A stretch of DNA of 64,000 nt from Watersipora subatra (GCF_963576615.1 NC_088717.1:57181526-57245525); one strand, 5' to 3'. Positions 37,621 to 49,398 are shown, counted from the first letter of the stretch. Notes: generated by a model not told the origin, from the sequence alone. Program-made: numbers and translations.

Positions 37621-40600
37621 TAGGCTATGGGCTGAGCAGGCAAAAGAGCTCCAGAAATGATGTACCCTTGGCACTCCTTTCAGTGGCAATTTCTGCAGTG
37701 ATTTAGACTAATTTGGGTATGGATAATTCAAAATTGAAGAGTTGCCGCAGCTGCCATTCCCACTTCTATAAGAAATTTGATAAAAATGATATTTTAGGAC
37801 TTATCTCCCCTGTAAACAAGACTTTTTTCATAGAAGCATCAGATTTGCAACTTTTATCATAATTATTTGGCAGTGATTTAAAATGTCAGTGGTAAAGTCA
37901 AAATTTATCTTCTATCTACTTTCGAACATTCCATATCCTACAATTGTTACACCCACATGGAAACTATTTACATGTATATATGAATATGTACATGTGTATA
38001 TAATTGTATGGTTTAATAGCTTTATTTTACAAAAAATATTCAAAACACTATAATTATGTTTTAGAACCTGACACTGATAAATCATAGAAAATAATAAGAT
38101 ACAAGATGAGCGAATTCATGGTTTGAGCTTTGACATGACTTGTGTAGCCCACATACATGGCTCTCAAGAAATTAATTTGATAAACATTGCCTAAGCACAC
38201 AGGTTAAACGCTTAGTCACTGCCTAGAAAGCTGGAGAAAACACTTTTTAAATAGCCTGAAAGGCCTGTTTTCAATGGTGTAAGCCTTCAACTTGCCTGCA
38301 AGGGCTACCAGATTTACAGAACATGCTATCAGAAACTGACTAACAGCAAAATTGAGCTCGGTAGGAGAAAACACAGTGAGGTGAGTATTTTTTTAGACTG
38401 GCAATACTTTACCACTCAAACATTTAAGGTGAGATAATGGGACTTATAATTATTCTATAAAATAATTATTATGTAATTTAAGTACGTAATTAATAATCAT
38501 TGTTAAGATGGAAGGAATGCAGACATTGCAATTTGAAAAACCAGTAGTGGTGGCAACTGATCAAGATGCTTGTATTCAGTTTGAAAAATATCTAGATTTC
38601 AATCCAGCAAGGCATTAACAATTAGTCTTGCCCTCATTTATCAAATGGACAAATCATGCATGTATTCACTCTAGTTTATTGGTCTAAGCTGACTAAGTGG
38701 TGATGATTTTCTCAGTCAATGTTGTCCTGGCATTCATTTAGCTACATGAAAAGAGTTGGAAACCTGCTACTCATGATACACCTTGTCAAGATGAAGATGA
38801 GCAACCAAAGAAAATCACAAGATCCAATTCTGCTGTCCACTTATACACATCAAGACCTACATTTAAACATGTATGCAAGATTTCTGAAAAGAAGGTGTAG
38901 TACTACTCACACAAATCAACTACATACTTGCAAAGCTGTCCTTCATGTGGTCAAAACTGTGTCTGCTGGTATGTCCACCTATTCTGTAAATTAACCTAAG
39001 ATATGATTTCTTCAGTTGTTTTGACTACGATTAAGTAATTGATAAGTAATTGATGAGCAGTGCCCATAATAGTTTTGCAGACCAACTTGCACTGGTATGA
39101 CACCAATGATTGGCATCACATCACCCTACAAGCAACTATGGTCCTCACAACGAATTTAAACTCTTAGTGACATCTTCAAGCATGGTTTCGCGTAAACAGC
39201 CTATTAATTTTGCGAGCTGTGCACCTGTCTACATATGCAGATGGATTGAAAAATGCTGCTACCCTCAAACAGGAAGAACGCGTACTTTGTAGAACTTTGA
39301 TCAAGATGTGGTTGCTTTAGAGATAGCCTCTCATAACAAGTGTTATGACAAGTATATTTGCGTAATGCTCGATACACAAATGGTAATTGATGAAAATGTT
39401 GATCAATCTTGCCTCAATAGAATCAATTAAGATTGTTAACTATTTACCTATGGTATCTTGGAACTTTTTATGTAAGGGGACAAGCAGAGAGCTTTGTGGA
39501 TATTACAGCCCAGGTTCCTAGAGGGCAACTGAGTTAAAAGCCTTCTCAGAGGACTAGTTCATATCTATAGCAGACATGATCAAACTACCATAAATGCAGT
39601 GACTCCAAGCTGTTGAGGATGTGGGGCCATCCTTGTGGATGCCATGGCGCTTATCCAAGCCCTGCCTGCCAGTGCCATCTTTTTAACATTCCGTCAACTT
39701 GCTGATACCACTCTTGATGTGCTTATTGCTCATACTAAGAAGACAAGGCTGCTTGTGTGAATTTTGTGATCAAAAACTTTTGCAAGCATAGAGCTACTAA
39801 GGCTACTAAGCTCAGAGATCAACTTCCAATGTGAAAATCTCATAGGTTTGCACGGTTTCTCTAGCTGTGATGCAGTTTCATCCTTTGCAGGCAAAGGGAA
39901 AAAGAGTCGTAGAAAACTCATCAAAACAGAAGTCGACTCTGAGAATAGTTTAAGTTTCAGGGCAACTTTATTCTCTCTGTGAGACTTACATATGCAGACT
40001 CTATGGCCAAAAAGATAGCACCCAGGAAAATGGCACAGACTTCAACTGACTAAGGGACAGGCTTTTTGTGTTTAGGTCTAGGTCAGTCAGTCCCTCGCTT
40101 CAATCGCTAAAAAAACATGTACAGTGTATATTGTGCCAATTATGTAGCAGCTACCTACATGTATATGGGAAGAGGCAACAACATAACTTGTCAATGCACC
40201 ATTTCCTTCTTACATCGGTAGATACTGGGTAAGAAAAACGATGAGTATGCAGTAAAGTGTCATACCAGAATCATCGCCTCACCCGATATTCTACAAGCAG
40301 TTCTATGGGAGTGTCATAGATCCAGGTGTCGAGGGAACTGATGTGCTAGTATCATGGCAAATCTGCCTTACACAGAGCTTTGCAAATGCGTGCAGTAAGA
40401 TAAAACTGAAGCGAGAGTAGCAGAGGATGCCGATGGTGAGGACAATGACTAAGAACTCAACATATTGAGCAAATAGTTGGGATATGCGATATTTTGAAAT
40501 ATCCCAGCTCGTTTTGTAAGACTTGATATTAGCTACTAATAATACTACTAATAATAATGTTAATAATAATCACCATGTTCACAGTGCTTGCAGTGTTCTT

Positions 40601-41066
40601 ATTATTGCCTATGATTCATGATTGTCAGGTTATAAAACATAATTATAGTGTTTTGAATTTTTTTTGTAAAATAAAGCTATTAAATCATACAATTATATAC
40701 ACATGTACGTATACGTATATACATGTATAAAGTTTACATGTGCGTGTAACAATCGTAAGATATGGAATGTTCGAAAGTAGATAGAAAATGAATTTTGACT
40801 TTACCACTGACATTTTAAATCACTGCCAAATAATTATGATAAAGGTTGCAAATCTGATGCTTTTATGGAAGGAATCTTATTTACAGAGGAGATAAGTCCT
40901 AAAATATCATTTTGATCAAATTTCTCATAGAAGTGGGAATGACAGCTGCGGCAACTCTTCAGTTTTAAATTCTCCATACCAAAATTAGTCTAAATTGCTG
41001 CAGAAATTGCCACTGAAAGGGAGTGCTAATGGAAATGCAAGATAAACTGCCTTGGCCCATAGCCTA
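37621..41066 (+). mobile_element. 3.4-kb DNA transposon with about 400-bp inverted repeats, Academ-like
   Basis: Both ends read inward TAGGCTATGGGC, flanked by the 3-bp duplication CAG (37618-37620 and 41067-41069). The inverted repeats extend to about 38080 and 40625. Inserted between the protease and gag regions of the gypsy copy. The interior (plus strand) has decayed coding sequence. About 39630-39760 reads VDAMALIQALP, TFRQLADTTLDVL. About 39845-39916 reads GLHGFSSCDAVSSFAGKGKK, resembling the XPG/FEN-type helix-hairpin region (GCD...GKGK). A 3-bp duplication, long inverted repeats and an XPG-like nuclease fit the Academ superfamily. The superfamily call is inference. Confidence 0.68.
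38490..40460 (+). pseudogene. Decayed coding region of the long-inverted-repeat transposon
   Basis: The longest clean frame is 38719-38994 and reads a cysteine-containing segment in another frame (CPSCGQNC near 38935). Later segments with VDAMALIQAL and SCDAVSSFAGKGK are in frame over 130 and 70 bp but separated by stops and a probable deletion. The product would have been a transposase/nuclease; none is intact. Confidence 0.55.
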
Positions 41067-42341
41067 CAGAGAAAGTGAGTCTGAAATCATCTGCCAGCCA
41101 ACAAAAGTCTCAGTTGGAAGCTATCCGAACCTTCTTATCAGTACTGCAGTCTTTCCTTGATTTGAAAAGACACTCGCTTTCAGCGTGACACTTGCCATCA
41201 AATGTATGACATCGGACTGGCCTGTCGCATGCTCTTGCCATATGCCCAAGTTACTTGCAATTCTTACATTTAACTTAAAGGCAGATTTTTTTCAGAAAGT
41301 AGTCCATTGAGCTACACTCATAGCATCTGTCATTACTCATCTGATACAAAAATCCCTAGTCAGTCAGGACCATTCCTGTATGTACAGTCCTTAGAACTGT
41401 CTCAATCGCTGGTAAAACTGTAACGGTGACAGCGATAGCATCTTTCAGGACTACCTTCATGGCTGTTAGAGCCGTGTCTGTAGCTATTATGACACCCAAG
41501 GCGTCCTCGAGTCTGGTAACTGTCACTGCTATTATCTCTTCTCTCTCTCGACGGCAATGTTGGCCTGCTCGTCTTTGTACCTCATCAACCTCTTGTTTGA
41601 CACACAGCTGTTCAGTGGCATTTCTACCTGCAACCTCCGTAGAGGTACTGGCCTGTTAGGTTGGCACTGCAGCTTTAGCTCTCACACTAAGTTGAGCATT
41701 AGAAGGTCGAGTAAAGTTGTGTTGTGCTGTGAGCACACTTGATGTCTCTTGTGCCACAATTCCTTGAGAAAAGATTTGTCAACCTTTTTCTGCCCTAATT
41801 ATTTTTGGCCATTAAATCCAGACTCAATTTCATGCCACTGAGTCTACCCATGGCAATGGCCAAAGCAAAACTTTTTCGTGAACCGCCATTCATACCAAAA
41901 TTCAGCTGCCTACTGAGCCGCTTGACTCTGAGAAGGAAATCTCTATCGTCTTCTCCCGCAAGTTGCTTCAGAAAAAAAACTTTTGAGTTTTCACATAAAC
42001 ATCTTCTTCTTTTTCGTAGTTTCCTCCTGGCAGATCCTAAGCCTGGTTGAAAGATGAGTTTGGGTTATGAAACTCAAACTCCAACAATTTTAGAGTTTTC
42101 TACTCTCTTGGCCTACGGCTTTTAAGAGAGCTAGTAATTGAACCCTGAGCATGAAGTTAACGACACTGATGTGGTCATTCTCCACAGTCCCCTCCCTCTC
42201 ATCCATCTTGAGAGCCTTCATTTTTATACATAGTTTGAACTCATCACTAAATCTTTTCCAACTACCAAACACGTCAGAGGGTAAAATATTTAGCACAGGG
42301 AAGCTAGCAAATATGCTGCTGTTCATAGTTAAATTGTTCAT
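41067..42341 (-). pseudogene. Ty3/gypsy gag remnant
   Basis: The start at 42341 opens an 83-codon frame with a gag-like helix pattern (GSWKRFSDEFKLCI, LRVQLLALLKAVG). About 41990-41820 continues in another frame. At 41340-41215 there are two zinc-knuckle-like motifs, the second CKNC-x(4)-H-MARAC with a stop inside. Stops and shifts throughout. Belongs to the same element as 34344-37620. Confidence 0.75.
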
Positions 42342-42349
42342 GTTAAATA

Positions 42350-42481
42350 AATGTCTGCAGAACTGGAGGTTGTGAGCTCAAATCCAGTTTGCAGCGGATC
42401 TTTCATTCTTAAAACTTTATTGCTATAGCTGAACAGACAGAAGTACAGAAGGATAGACAGATAGATGGACAAACATTGAGA
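42350..42481 (-). mobile_element. Helitron 5' fragment (minus orientation)
   Basis: Reverse complement starts TCTCAATGTTTGTCCATCTA and leads to a tRNA-like piece (42365-42410, GAGCTCAAATCCAG). It abuts the gag start. First of three Helitrons in a head-to-tail row. Confidence 0.55.
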
Positions 42482-42495
42482 TATTTATACATGTA

Positions 42496-43470
42496 TTAGC
42501 TGTACTACCCGGCGTTGCCCTGGCAATAAAAAAGTCTTAAGACAGAAAATTTATTTGTATTTAACATATAACATCATTTGCCATTCTAACTTTCAAACTA
42601 CATATCATGAGAAAAGTGTTTTGTGTAGCTAAAATAAATTAAGATAAAAAATAAAAGCAACTGTAAAGGTTTTCAATCTTTGTCAAACAACTGTAACCTT
42701 CCAACTTCATATCATGAAGAAAAGTTTTTGCGCAAGTCAAATAAGTTGAAAAAAATCAAACAACTATAAAAGGGTTCAAATGTAAATGTGAAATAATTAG
42801 CAAGTAATAGCTAAATTAAGTTTGTTTTGCTACGATTAGAATAAAACATGATTTGGCAATGGTACGATTACTACAAACTGAAAAAAAAACAAAATAAAAA
42901 TCCTGAATATGTTGAATTAATAATGACAATTCTTGCATAAAAGTATGTGCATAAAAAGGTTATTGTTCTACCAGAAGCTATCTATCAAAACTCTAAATAC
43001 GATGATACTGGTACCTCTTGACACTGGTAAAATGTAAAAATGGAATGTTTGACTGTCTTTGTCTGACCGAATGAGAATGTAGAGGTCATTTCTACTCGAG
43101 ACAATACAATTGTTCACAGGAAAACTATTGACCTTCACTGTAATTTAACAATCCAACCTTACAAAAAACCGGAAATAGAAATTCACGAAAATGCAAAAAA
43201 GCATCGCGTTTCATAGAGTTAATAGTATTCATAAAGTTACAAACAATGTCATTTAACGTGTCTATACGCCATACAGTATATGCTAACGTCGATGATCAAT
43301 ATGCCTTGTATAGCTCAGTGGTAGAGTACGTGGATAAAAAACTTGTGGTCACAATCTCCACCTGTTCAAATTCATCAGAACGCAAAATTTTAATTCCAAG
43401 ATTTTAATAGCTCTAGCTGGACATACCGAAAGACAGACAGATGACAAACTTTGTGAAATAGATATATAGA
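42496..43470 (-). mobile_element. Helitron (minus orientation) with hairpin and tRNA-like module
   Basis: Reverse-complemented, the 5' end is TCTATATATCTATTTCACAA. The 3' end is GGGCAACGCCGGGTAGTACA then GCTAA with host T next. CCGG...CCGG forms the terminal hairpin. It carries the tRNA-like module at 43303-43375. Non-autonomous: no helicase sequence. Confidence 0.75.
43303..43375 (+). repeat. tRNA-like module in Helitron
   Basis: TAGCTCAGTGGTAGAGTACG as A-box region and CTGTTCAAATTC as B-box region. It is related to 13479-13550 but diverged in the anticodon arm. Confidence 0.65.
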
Positions 43471-43474
43471 TATA

Positions 43475-43907
43475 CTAGCTGGATGCCGGCGTTGTCCGAG
43501 TATTAAAAATCAGCTGATAAATAATGAGAGGTAATGTAGTTGCCTGCCACTTGCTATTAGCTTGGCACAATGCCAAAGGCTAATTTGAGCAAGCTTACTA
43601 ATAAGGGCTAACTATTTGTCCTCACGATTGAGCCCAAAATTACGCTACCGCTCTTCATGACATTGCGCCATCACGTTGCATTGTATAGGAGAGTGGCACC
43701 GTATTTGCACCCATATAACGACATATATCGCCTAGAGAATCTATCAAGCTCGTGTGGCTTAATTGGTAAAGTATCGGACTGGCAAACAAGAGGGTCCGCG
43801 ATCAAATCTTCTGTGATATGGATTCTTTATTCCAAGATTTTTATAGCTATAGCTGGATATACACAAACAAAAATACACAGACAAACTGTGAGAAATAGAA
43901 ATATAGA
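43475..43907 (-). mobile_element. Short Helitron (minus orientation) with a different tRNA-like module
   Basis: The left end CTAGCTGGATGCCGGCGTTG is the reverse complement of a hairpin plus CTAG terminus. The right end, reverse-complemented, begins TCTATATTTCTATTTCTCAC. It is only 4 bp from the neighbouring Helitron. The module at 43750-43810 (GGCTTAATTGGTAAAGTATC, GATCAAATC) is not the one in the neighbour. Confidence 0.72.
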
Positions 43908-44540
43908 TAGACTGTATTACCTGCTGAAGATTTTAACACAGTTGAAAATTAGCACAGGTTTGATTATAAAGCACTTATGTCTTCAACAAGTTTCTAATGA
44001 GTAGAGTATTAATGACTGAACTTACAAAATTGCTAGACTACCCGTGCTGTATTATGGGATTTGTGTGGCTCAGAATATATTGACGTCTAAGTTCAAAGAA
44101 GTTGCAGGTGGTCATTGCAATTATGATAAGTGGGTAAAGCTGGCTGGTTAAGCTAGTGGATAAGGTAGTATTAGGCAGTATTGGGTAGCATATAAGTAAC
44201 TGGAATGAATGACGATTCTTTTTCTTCTTTGCTACAACTCATGTAAGTAGACCTCATTTATACTACACACTAGCTAGTCATGAAGGTCTTGTAGCTGGCT
44301 AGATAAATATAGCCATAGCCGATAATTTTACTACATTAAATGCTCCTATAACGTATACCTTGTACAACATGAATTCCAGATAACATAGAAAATTATGCAA
44401 CTTTTGTTTCGTACTACATTAAAAATTCCATAGAACGTAAAATGTGAAGTGAGGGTAGGTTCTCAAATTTGATTTGAATATCTCGCCAAATTTGTGAAAG
44501 AAAAAAAATGATGTACATATAGTGTTGTATATATTATACA
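43908..44540. other. Repeat-derived, no gene recognised
   Basis: 43915-44035 resembles 6650-6800. The remainder shows no repeat or gene I can support. Confidence 0.4.
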
Positions 44541-46225
44541 TACACAAGCGGAATGCCTGGGCAATGGAAAGTCTTTGGACAAAAAATTTACTTTTATTTA
44601 ACATATGTAACATTCACTATTCTAACTTTTACATGTAAACTTCATACCATGAGAAAAAATGCTTTTTTGTTGCAGTTCAAATGAACTGGGAGAACATATA
44701 ATACAACTGTAAAGGTTTTCTAACTTTTTCAAACAAATGTAACTTTTAAATTTCATATAATAAAAGAAGTGTTTTGATGAAATAAATTAGGACAAAAATA
44801 AAAAACTGTAAAGGTGTTTAATAGTAAATGTAAAATCATTAGCAAGTAATAACTAAATATACTATGTTTTGCTACAACTACAAGGAAGAAATTATTTGGT
44901 ATACAATTATACGATTTTAGTTTGTTGGCATCATAAGGCAAAAATATCGTTTAGAGGTATAGAGTAGTATAAAAACCTGAAGTTATTATCTAATGCAATC
45001 ACCTGCCAGGATAATCATCAAAATCATCATCATTAACAATAGTAACAAAACAATATGTTAAATTTAGTAACTATAGTTACCTACAATAACTTTAGTGCAT
45101 TTCGTGGTTATGATCTGCAAGAAAATGTAACATTACCATGTACTATGGGCAGAACGTACTGTGGAGAGTGTAACATAAACAGTGAATCTAACAAACGAAT
45201 TTAGTTTTTTAAAGCACACACTTGGAGGACGGCTTAGTTTGTATTTTACTAGGCTTCAAATTTGTACCTAAAATTTCATCACTTATTTGTTTGCGAATCT
45301 GCTTTTATCATAACGGATAACGCCGAACTGAAATGATGAGCAACGTATGTATATCTCTTAATAATGTATATAATAAGTACACAGATCATCAAATTTTAAT
45401 TTTGAGAGAAACTATTGTTGATATTGTATGGCGGAAAAACAAACTCGCCCTAGTATGGCGAGAACAAAAAAGTATCGTGTTTTACAGAGATGGGCAAAAA
45501 ATATTTTATAACGTGAGCATCGTGACCCGTAGGCGCAATGTATCAATTATTACGTTACTTAGCGTGTGAAATTGGGAGAAGGGTATACAGTAAGAGCGAT
45601 TGCAATCTTCAAGAGTTCAAACCCAGCCCGACGGAAGCTTTTCATTCCAAGATTTTAATAGCTATAGCAGGACAGACCGATTAACGTAATCGCGTAATTG
45701 CGCAAATGCATAATCACACGAACACAGAATAACAGCACACGAATACAGGATAACAGACACACAAACACAGAATAACAGACACACAAGCGCAGAATAACAG
45801 ACACACAAACACAGAATAACAAGCACAGAATAACAGACATATAAACACAGAATAACAGACACACAAACACAGAATAACAAACACACAAGCGCAGAATAAC
45901 AGACACACAAACACAGAATAACAAACACACAAATACAGAATAACTGACACACAAACACAAAATAACAGACACACAAACACAGAATAACAGACACAAAAAC
46001 ACAAAATAACAGACACACAAACACAAAATAACCAACACAAACACAGAATAACAGACACACAAACACAGAATAATAGACATATAAACACAGAATAACAGAC
46101 ACACAAACAGAGAATAACAGACACACAAACACAGAATGTCACGAGTTGGAGTATCGTCGAATGTTATCTTTTAACCTAACTTTTACACCTGGATACAGAT
46201 AGACGACGAACAGATAGATATATAG
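44541..46225 (-). mobile_element. Helitron-family copy with minisatellite (boundaries approximate)
   Basis: 44545-44900 matches the 3'-proximal part of the Helitron at 42496-43470 (CCTGGGCAATGG, ATTTACTTTTATTTAACATA, ACTTCATACCATGAGAAAA). It contains a tRNA-like piece at 45585-45640 and a 22-bp minisatellite. The CTAG end is lost. 45040-45300 resembles 11230-11490 in reverse complement. Confidence 0.5.
45715..46140. repeat. 22-bp minisatellite, about 19 copies
   Basis: Unit AGAATAACAGACACACAAAC plus AC with small indels. All three minus-strand frames stay open (VCYSVFVCLLF repeats) because stop codons are absent from the unit. That is not evidence of a gene. Confidence 0.93.
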
Positions 46226-46835
46226 TTCTTTTTATAGTAGAAATATATTTTGTTTTGCTTTATCGTAGATACATAGACTATTTGTTATTAGTTTTACTGT
46301 GCAAAATAGACCTTGTTGTCTAGAAAAAATAGACATCGAAGATGTGTTTTCTCCAACAACTTATTCTAAAATTATTACAATCAGAGTCTATAAAACCAGC
46401 GAACTTGATCAAAAAAAGGAGAAAAGTTGGTGATGCAAACTAATAATACGGCAGTTACGGTACAGCCAAATAAATCAAAAGTTAACTACTCTCCTACTAC
46501 CCTCTGACCAATAATACCATTCACCATATAGCCTTACCTATTTTAACATTTTTATATTACACGTTGTTTTCATAACTAGAAATTTGTTGTCATAAATATG
46601 CATAACTATTTTCACAGAGCTTTTATTTGTCCACTTTTTGTTTAAACAATACTCATATCAATTCTCAAGCTTGCTTTTCACATATTTTATGCATTCAGTT
46701 CCAACATTATTATATTAGACTATTCATTAGTTTCTTAGTTAGACTATAGTTTCATTGTGTTGTTTTTTTTTAATTTTTTGTTGTACACTGCTTTTTAGTT
46801 AGTTTACTTGCTTTAGTACTTTGTGGAAAACACGT
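46226..46835. other. AT-rich stretch, no gene recognised
   Basis: No repeat family from elsewhere in the window was matched here. Confidence 0.4.
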
Positions 46836-46837
46836 TG

Positions 46838-46882
<45 letters not shown>

Positions 46883-46897
46883 ATATATATATACATG

Positions 46898-46933
<36 letters not shown>
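46838..46933. repeat. TA microsatellite
   Basis: TA dinucleotides with ACATG interruptions, directly upstream of the hammerhead unit. Confidence 0.95.
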
Positions 46934-46958
46934 AATTTACAACATAGTAGCATGTATA

Positions 46959-47175
46959 TGTAGCATGAGTATATGATCCCTCACTTCGGTTTGGTTGAGC
47001 ACTCTGTGAGAGGTGCGGCACTATTAGCCTTTGTGCAAAGCTCATCACTTTTGTGATTTGAGCACTCTGGTGCCAGCACATTGACTTTCTTAAAGTCTGC
47101 GAGGCAACTTAGTTGTTTCGTGGCAGGAAGATGAGGCTGCACTGATGAGGCTTCAATAGCCGAAACAGTACTGTC
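46959..47175 (+). repeat. 217-nt hammerhead-bearing (retrozyme-like) unit
   Basis: Starts TGTAGCATGAGTATAT and ends at the predicted hammerhead cleavage site. TGTAGCATGAATATAT then starts again at 47176, so the unit is followed by the beginning of a second copy. It is bounded by TA microsatellites on both sides. It contains no meaningful open frame. Layout and size fit metazoan circular-RNA retrozymes (known class), inferred here from sequence alone. Confidence 0.6.
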
Positions 47176-47181
47176 TGTAGC
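47136..47181 (+). ncRNA. Hammerhead self-cleaving ribozyme, type I with short stem III
   Basis: Core CTGATGA (47142-47148), stem II GGCT/AGCC with loop TCAAT (47149-47161), core GAA (47162-47164), and a stem III of 3-4 bp (ACAG/CTGT, tiny loop, 47165-47174). C at 47175 is the cleavage-site nucleotide (GUC). Stem I pairs GCTGCA (47136-47141) with TGTAGC (47176-47181), 6 bp with one G-U wobble. All invariant core bases of a hammerhead are present. Predicted cleavage follows 47175. Confidence 0.82.
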
Positions 47182-47182
47182 A

Positions 47183-47187
<5 letters not shown>

Positions 47188-47252
<65 letters not shown>

Positions 47253-47272
47253 AGTATATATATATATATATA
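47188..47272. repeat. TA microsatellite
   Basis: Almost pure TA, immediately downstream of the hammerhead. Confidence 0.95.
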
Positions 47273-47403
47273 ACTTTAGTTTTTCCTTTTTGCATATGTT
47301 GTAGCTTATTTTGTTGCAAATGAGCTATCTACCTTCAGTATTAGTATGAGTCCAAATCTCCTTATATATGGATAGTCTTCACTTCAGTTGTGTTTGTCTT
47401 TAG

Positions 47404-47423
47404 GTGCAGAGGACTCTGGTTAG
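47404..47423 (+). CDS. Candidate alternative or relic terminal exon of an SLC22 gene
   Basis: A strong acceptor (TGTGTTTGTCTTTAG) precedes a phase-1 start. Joined to the C left by exon 13 (29330), it would encode RAEDSG and stop. SLC22 proteins often read IE-x-AE after LPET-x-x-x-LP, so the exon is plausible. It competes with the exon at 31180, which encodes RAEQ and a 26-residue tail. Without transcripts I cannot choose. Confidence 0.3.
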
Positions 47424-48269
47424 CTAGTGCTATAGTGTTATTCACCGTCTATGTGAGTGTCGATGCCAATAGGTGGGAGGTAGTCTAGTGATGGTCAGGT
47501 TACGGTTCTACAACAAGGCTAATCCAATGCTATAGTTCATGTAACGATGCCTCATATATACACTACTGTACGTACACCTCCAACCAACTCTCTAAAGACT
47601 GGGTTGGGGTTAGATTAGCAGTCTAGACGTAAGATATTATGATACAATATACATGTTGATCGATCAACTATTAGTATACAATTAAATGATGTTGCTTCCT
47701 TAGTTGCTAGACATGGAATGAATATAACTATAAAGCTATTTCTATATAAATGGATAGACTGAATAGGAGTTGTGTTCCTACTATAGTGTTGCTATGGACT
47801 GAGTAAATAATTCCCAACTCCACAATCAAATGGTAAGAATATTGTACACGTATGCAGCATGTAAGCAATGGTTGTCGATGCATACTTGTTTCCGTTAGTG
47901 GGAGATAATATATGCTGTAGGAATGTATTGTAACTGCTAAGTTTCCTACCTATTAACTAATCTTTTGACATTTACGTTTGTGGGAACATTGCTAATATAC
48001 AGCTATTTCAAAAACATGATTTTCAGATATAACACATGGCCGAAGAAGTGAGTTTGGAAAGATCTTGGAACAGATTAGGCAATTTGCATGCATTTTACAG
48101 TTTGTATAACATAAAATCCTTATAACGTAAACATTCCTTTGTTAAACGGTTAATGTTCCTTTGTCCCTTTGTTGTCATTTTATTAAACGTATTTAATTTA
48201 CTTTATAGGAGTGTCTACTGTATCTGTGTTGGTGTGTTATTTACGTTATAGGAGCGTCTACTGTATATG
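47424..48269. other. Intergenic stretch, no gene recognised
   Basis: Between the candidate terminal exon and segmental duplication copy B. No repeat family recognised. Confidence 0.4.
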
Positions 48270-49398
48270 TGTTAGTGTGTTATGATGCGCGTTTTCGAGA
48301 GGTCATGCGGGCTCATAGCCTCAGAGGATTTAGTTAGCTGACTCAAGGAGCCTAACTGAGATCCGATGAAAATTTAGCTTCAGCAACCACGTGTCGCCAA
48401 GTTGAACTAATGTCGCAGTATTTGGTAGTCTCAACGCACTTTAAATAACACTTAAGACATTTATCAAAACAAAGTGTATACCGAGGGCAAAATTGTTTAG
48501 CTGGCTGAAGTGAAACCAGGTAGAAAAGGTTGCACAGAAAGACAATTTTGTAATGGTTAGTTATATCACCTTTTGTTTCTTTTATTTTGAACGAGTCACC
48601 GAGATCGATTCAACGGTAGCATGTGTATTACGATAAAGATTTTTTAAATGGAGCTAACATCTCAGGCAAGTTAGCATACTATAGTTAAAATGGTTTGGAC
48701 AGATAAAGTAATTATGTCCTGTCTTCCGTCGGAAGTCATTAATGCGTGAATTATTGAATATTTTTTAATAGAAATGCATATATACCGAAGAATGTTGAGC
48801 GCCTACATCATCTATTAACTATCTAGAGAAAATTATCAATCTGAGCATGGAGACGCTATACAAAGTACAGCACAAAGTACAAGTGCCGATCTGCAAAGTT
48901 TATATCAACAAGTAAATATGTCCATTTATATAACTTTTAGTGATTTTGCAAACCGTAACTCTTTTTGTTGAAATTGTGTTCCCACGACTTTTTACGAACT
49001 CACAGTGTGGTGGTTTCAGTGGGAAATCTTTTAATCTAATCTACATGTGTTTCAGTTTGCTAAACTACTCATTGTTGAAGAGAGTAAATATAAGATTCCA
49101 GCTGTTATGTATTTTGAGAAACACATGGCTAAGATCGCTTCATCTGTTTCAGAACAGAGGCCTACATTATTACATTACTTACCTGTTATAGATAAGATGA
49201 TAAGATTTGCTAGTATACAATTAAAGAAGTGATGTACCCGGTATACCAGTATACATGTTTGCAAAAGAATTTAGTATCATGTACCCTCAACCTATAAATT
49301 CTTAAACTGAAGCATTATTCGCGTGGTTCATTTTTGAGTAATCTACATACTTTGGGGCGAGAGTTTTGCTCAGGGCAATATATTCTCATACTCTCTTA

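Noticed and set aside
39730..39924. Minus-strand 64-residue frame
   Set aside because: Shadow of the plus-strand GKGK-containing transposon remnant.
45655..46142. Three overlapping minus-strand frames rich in V, C, L and F that look like a membrane protein
   Set aside because: All three frames of a 22-bp tandem repeat are open at once, which is a composition effect.
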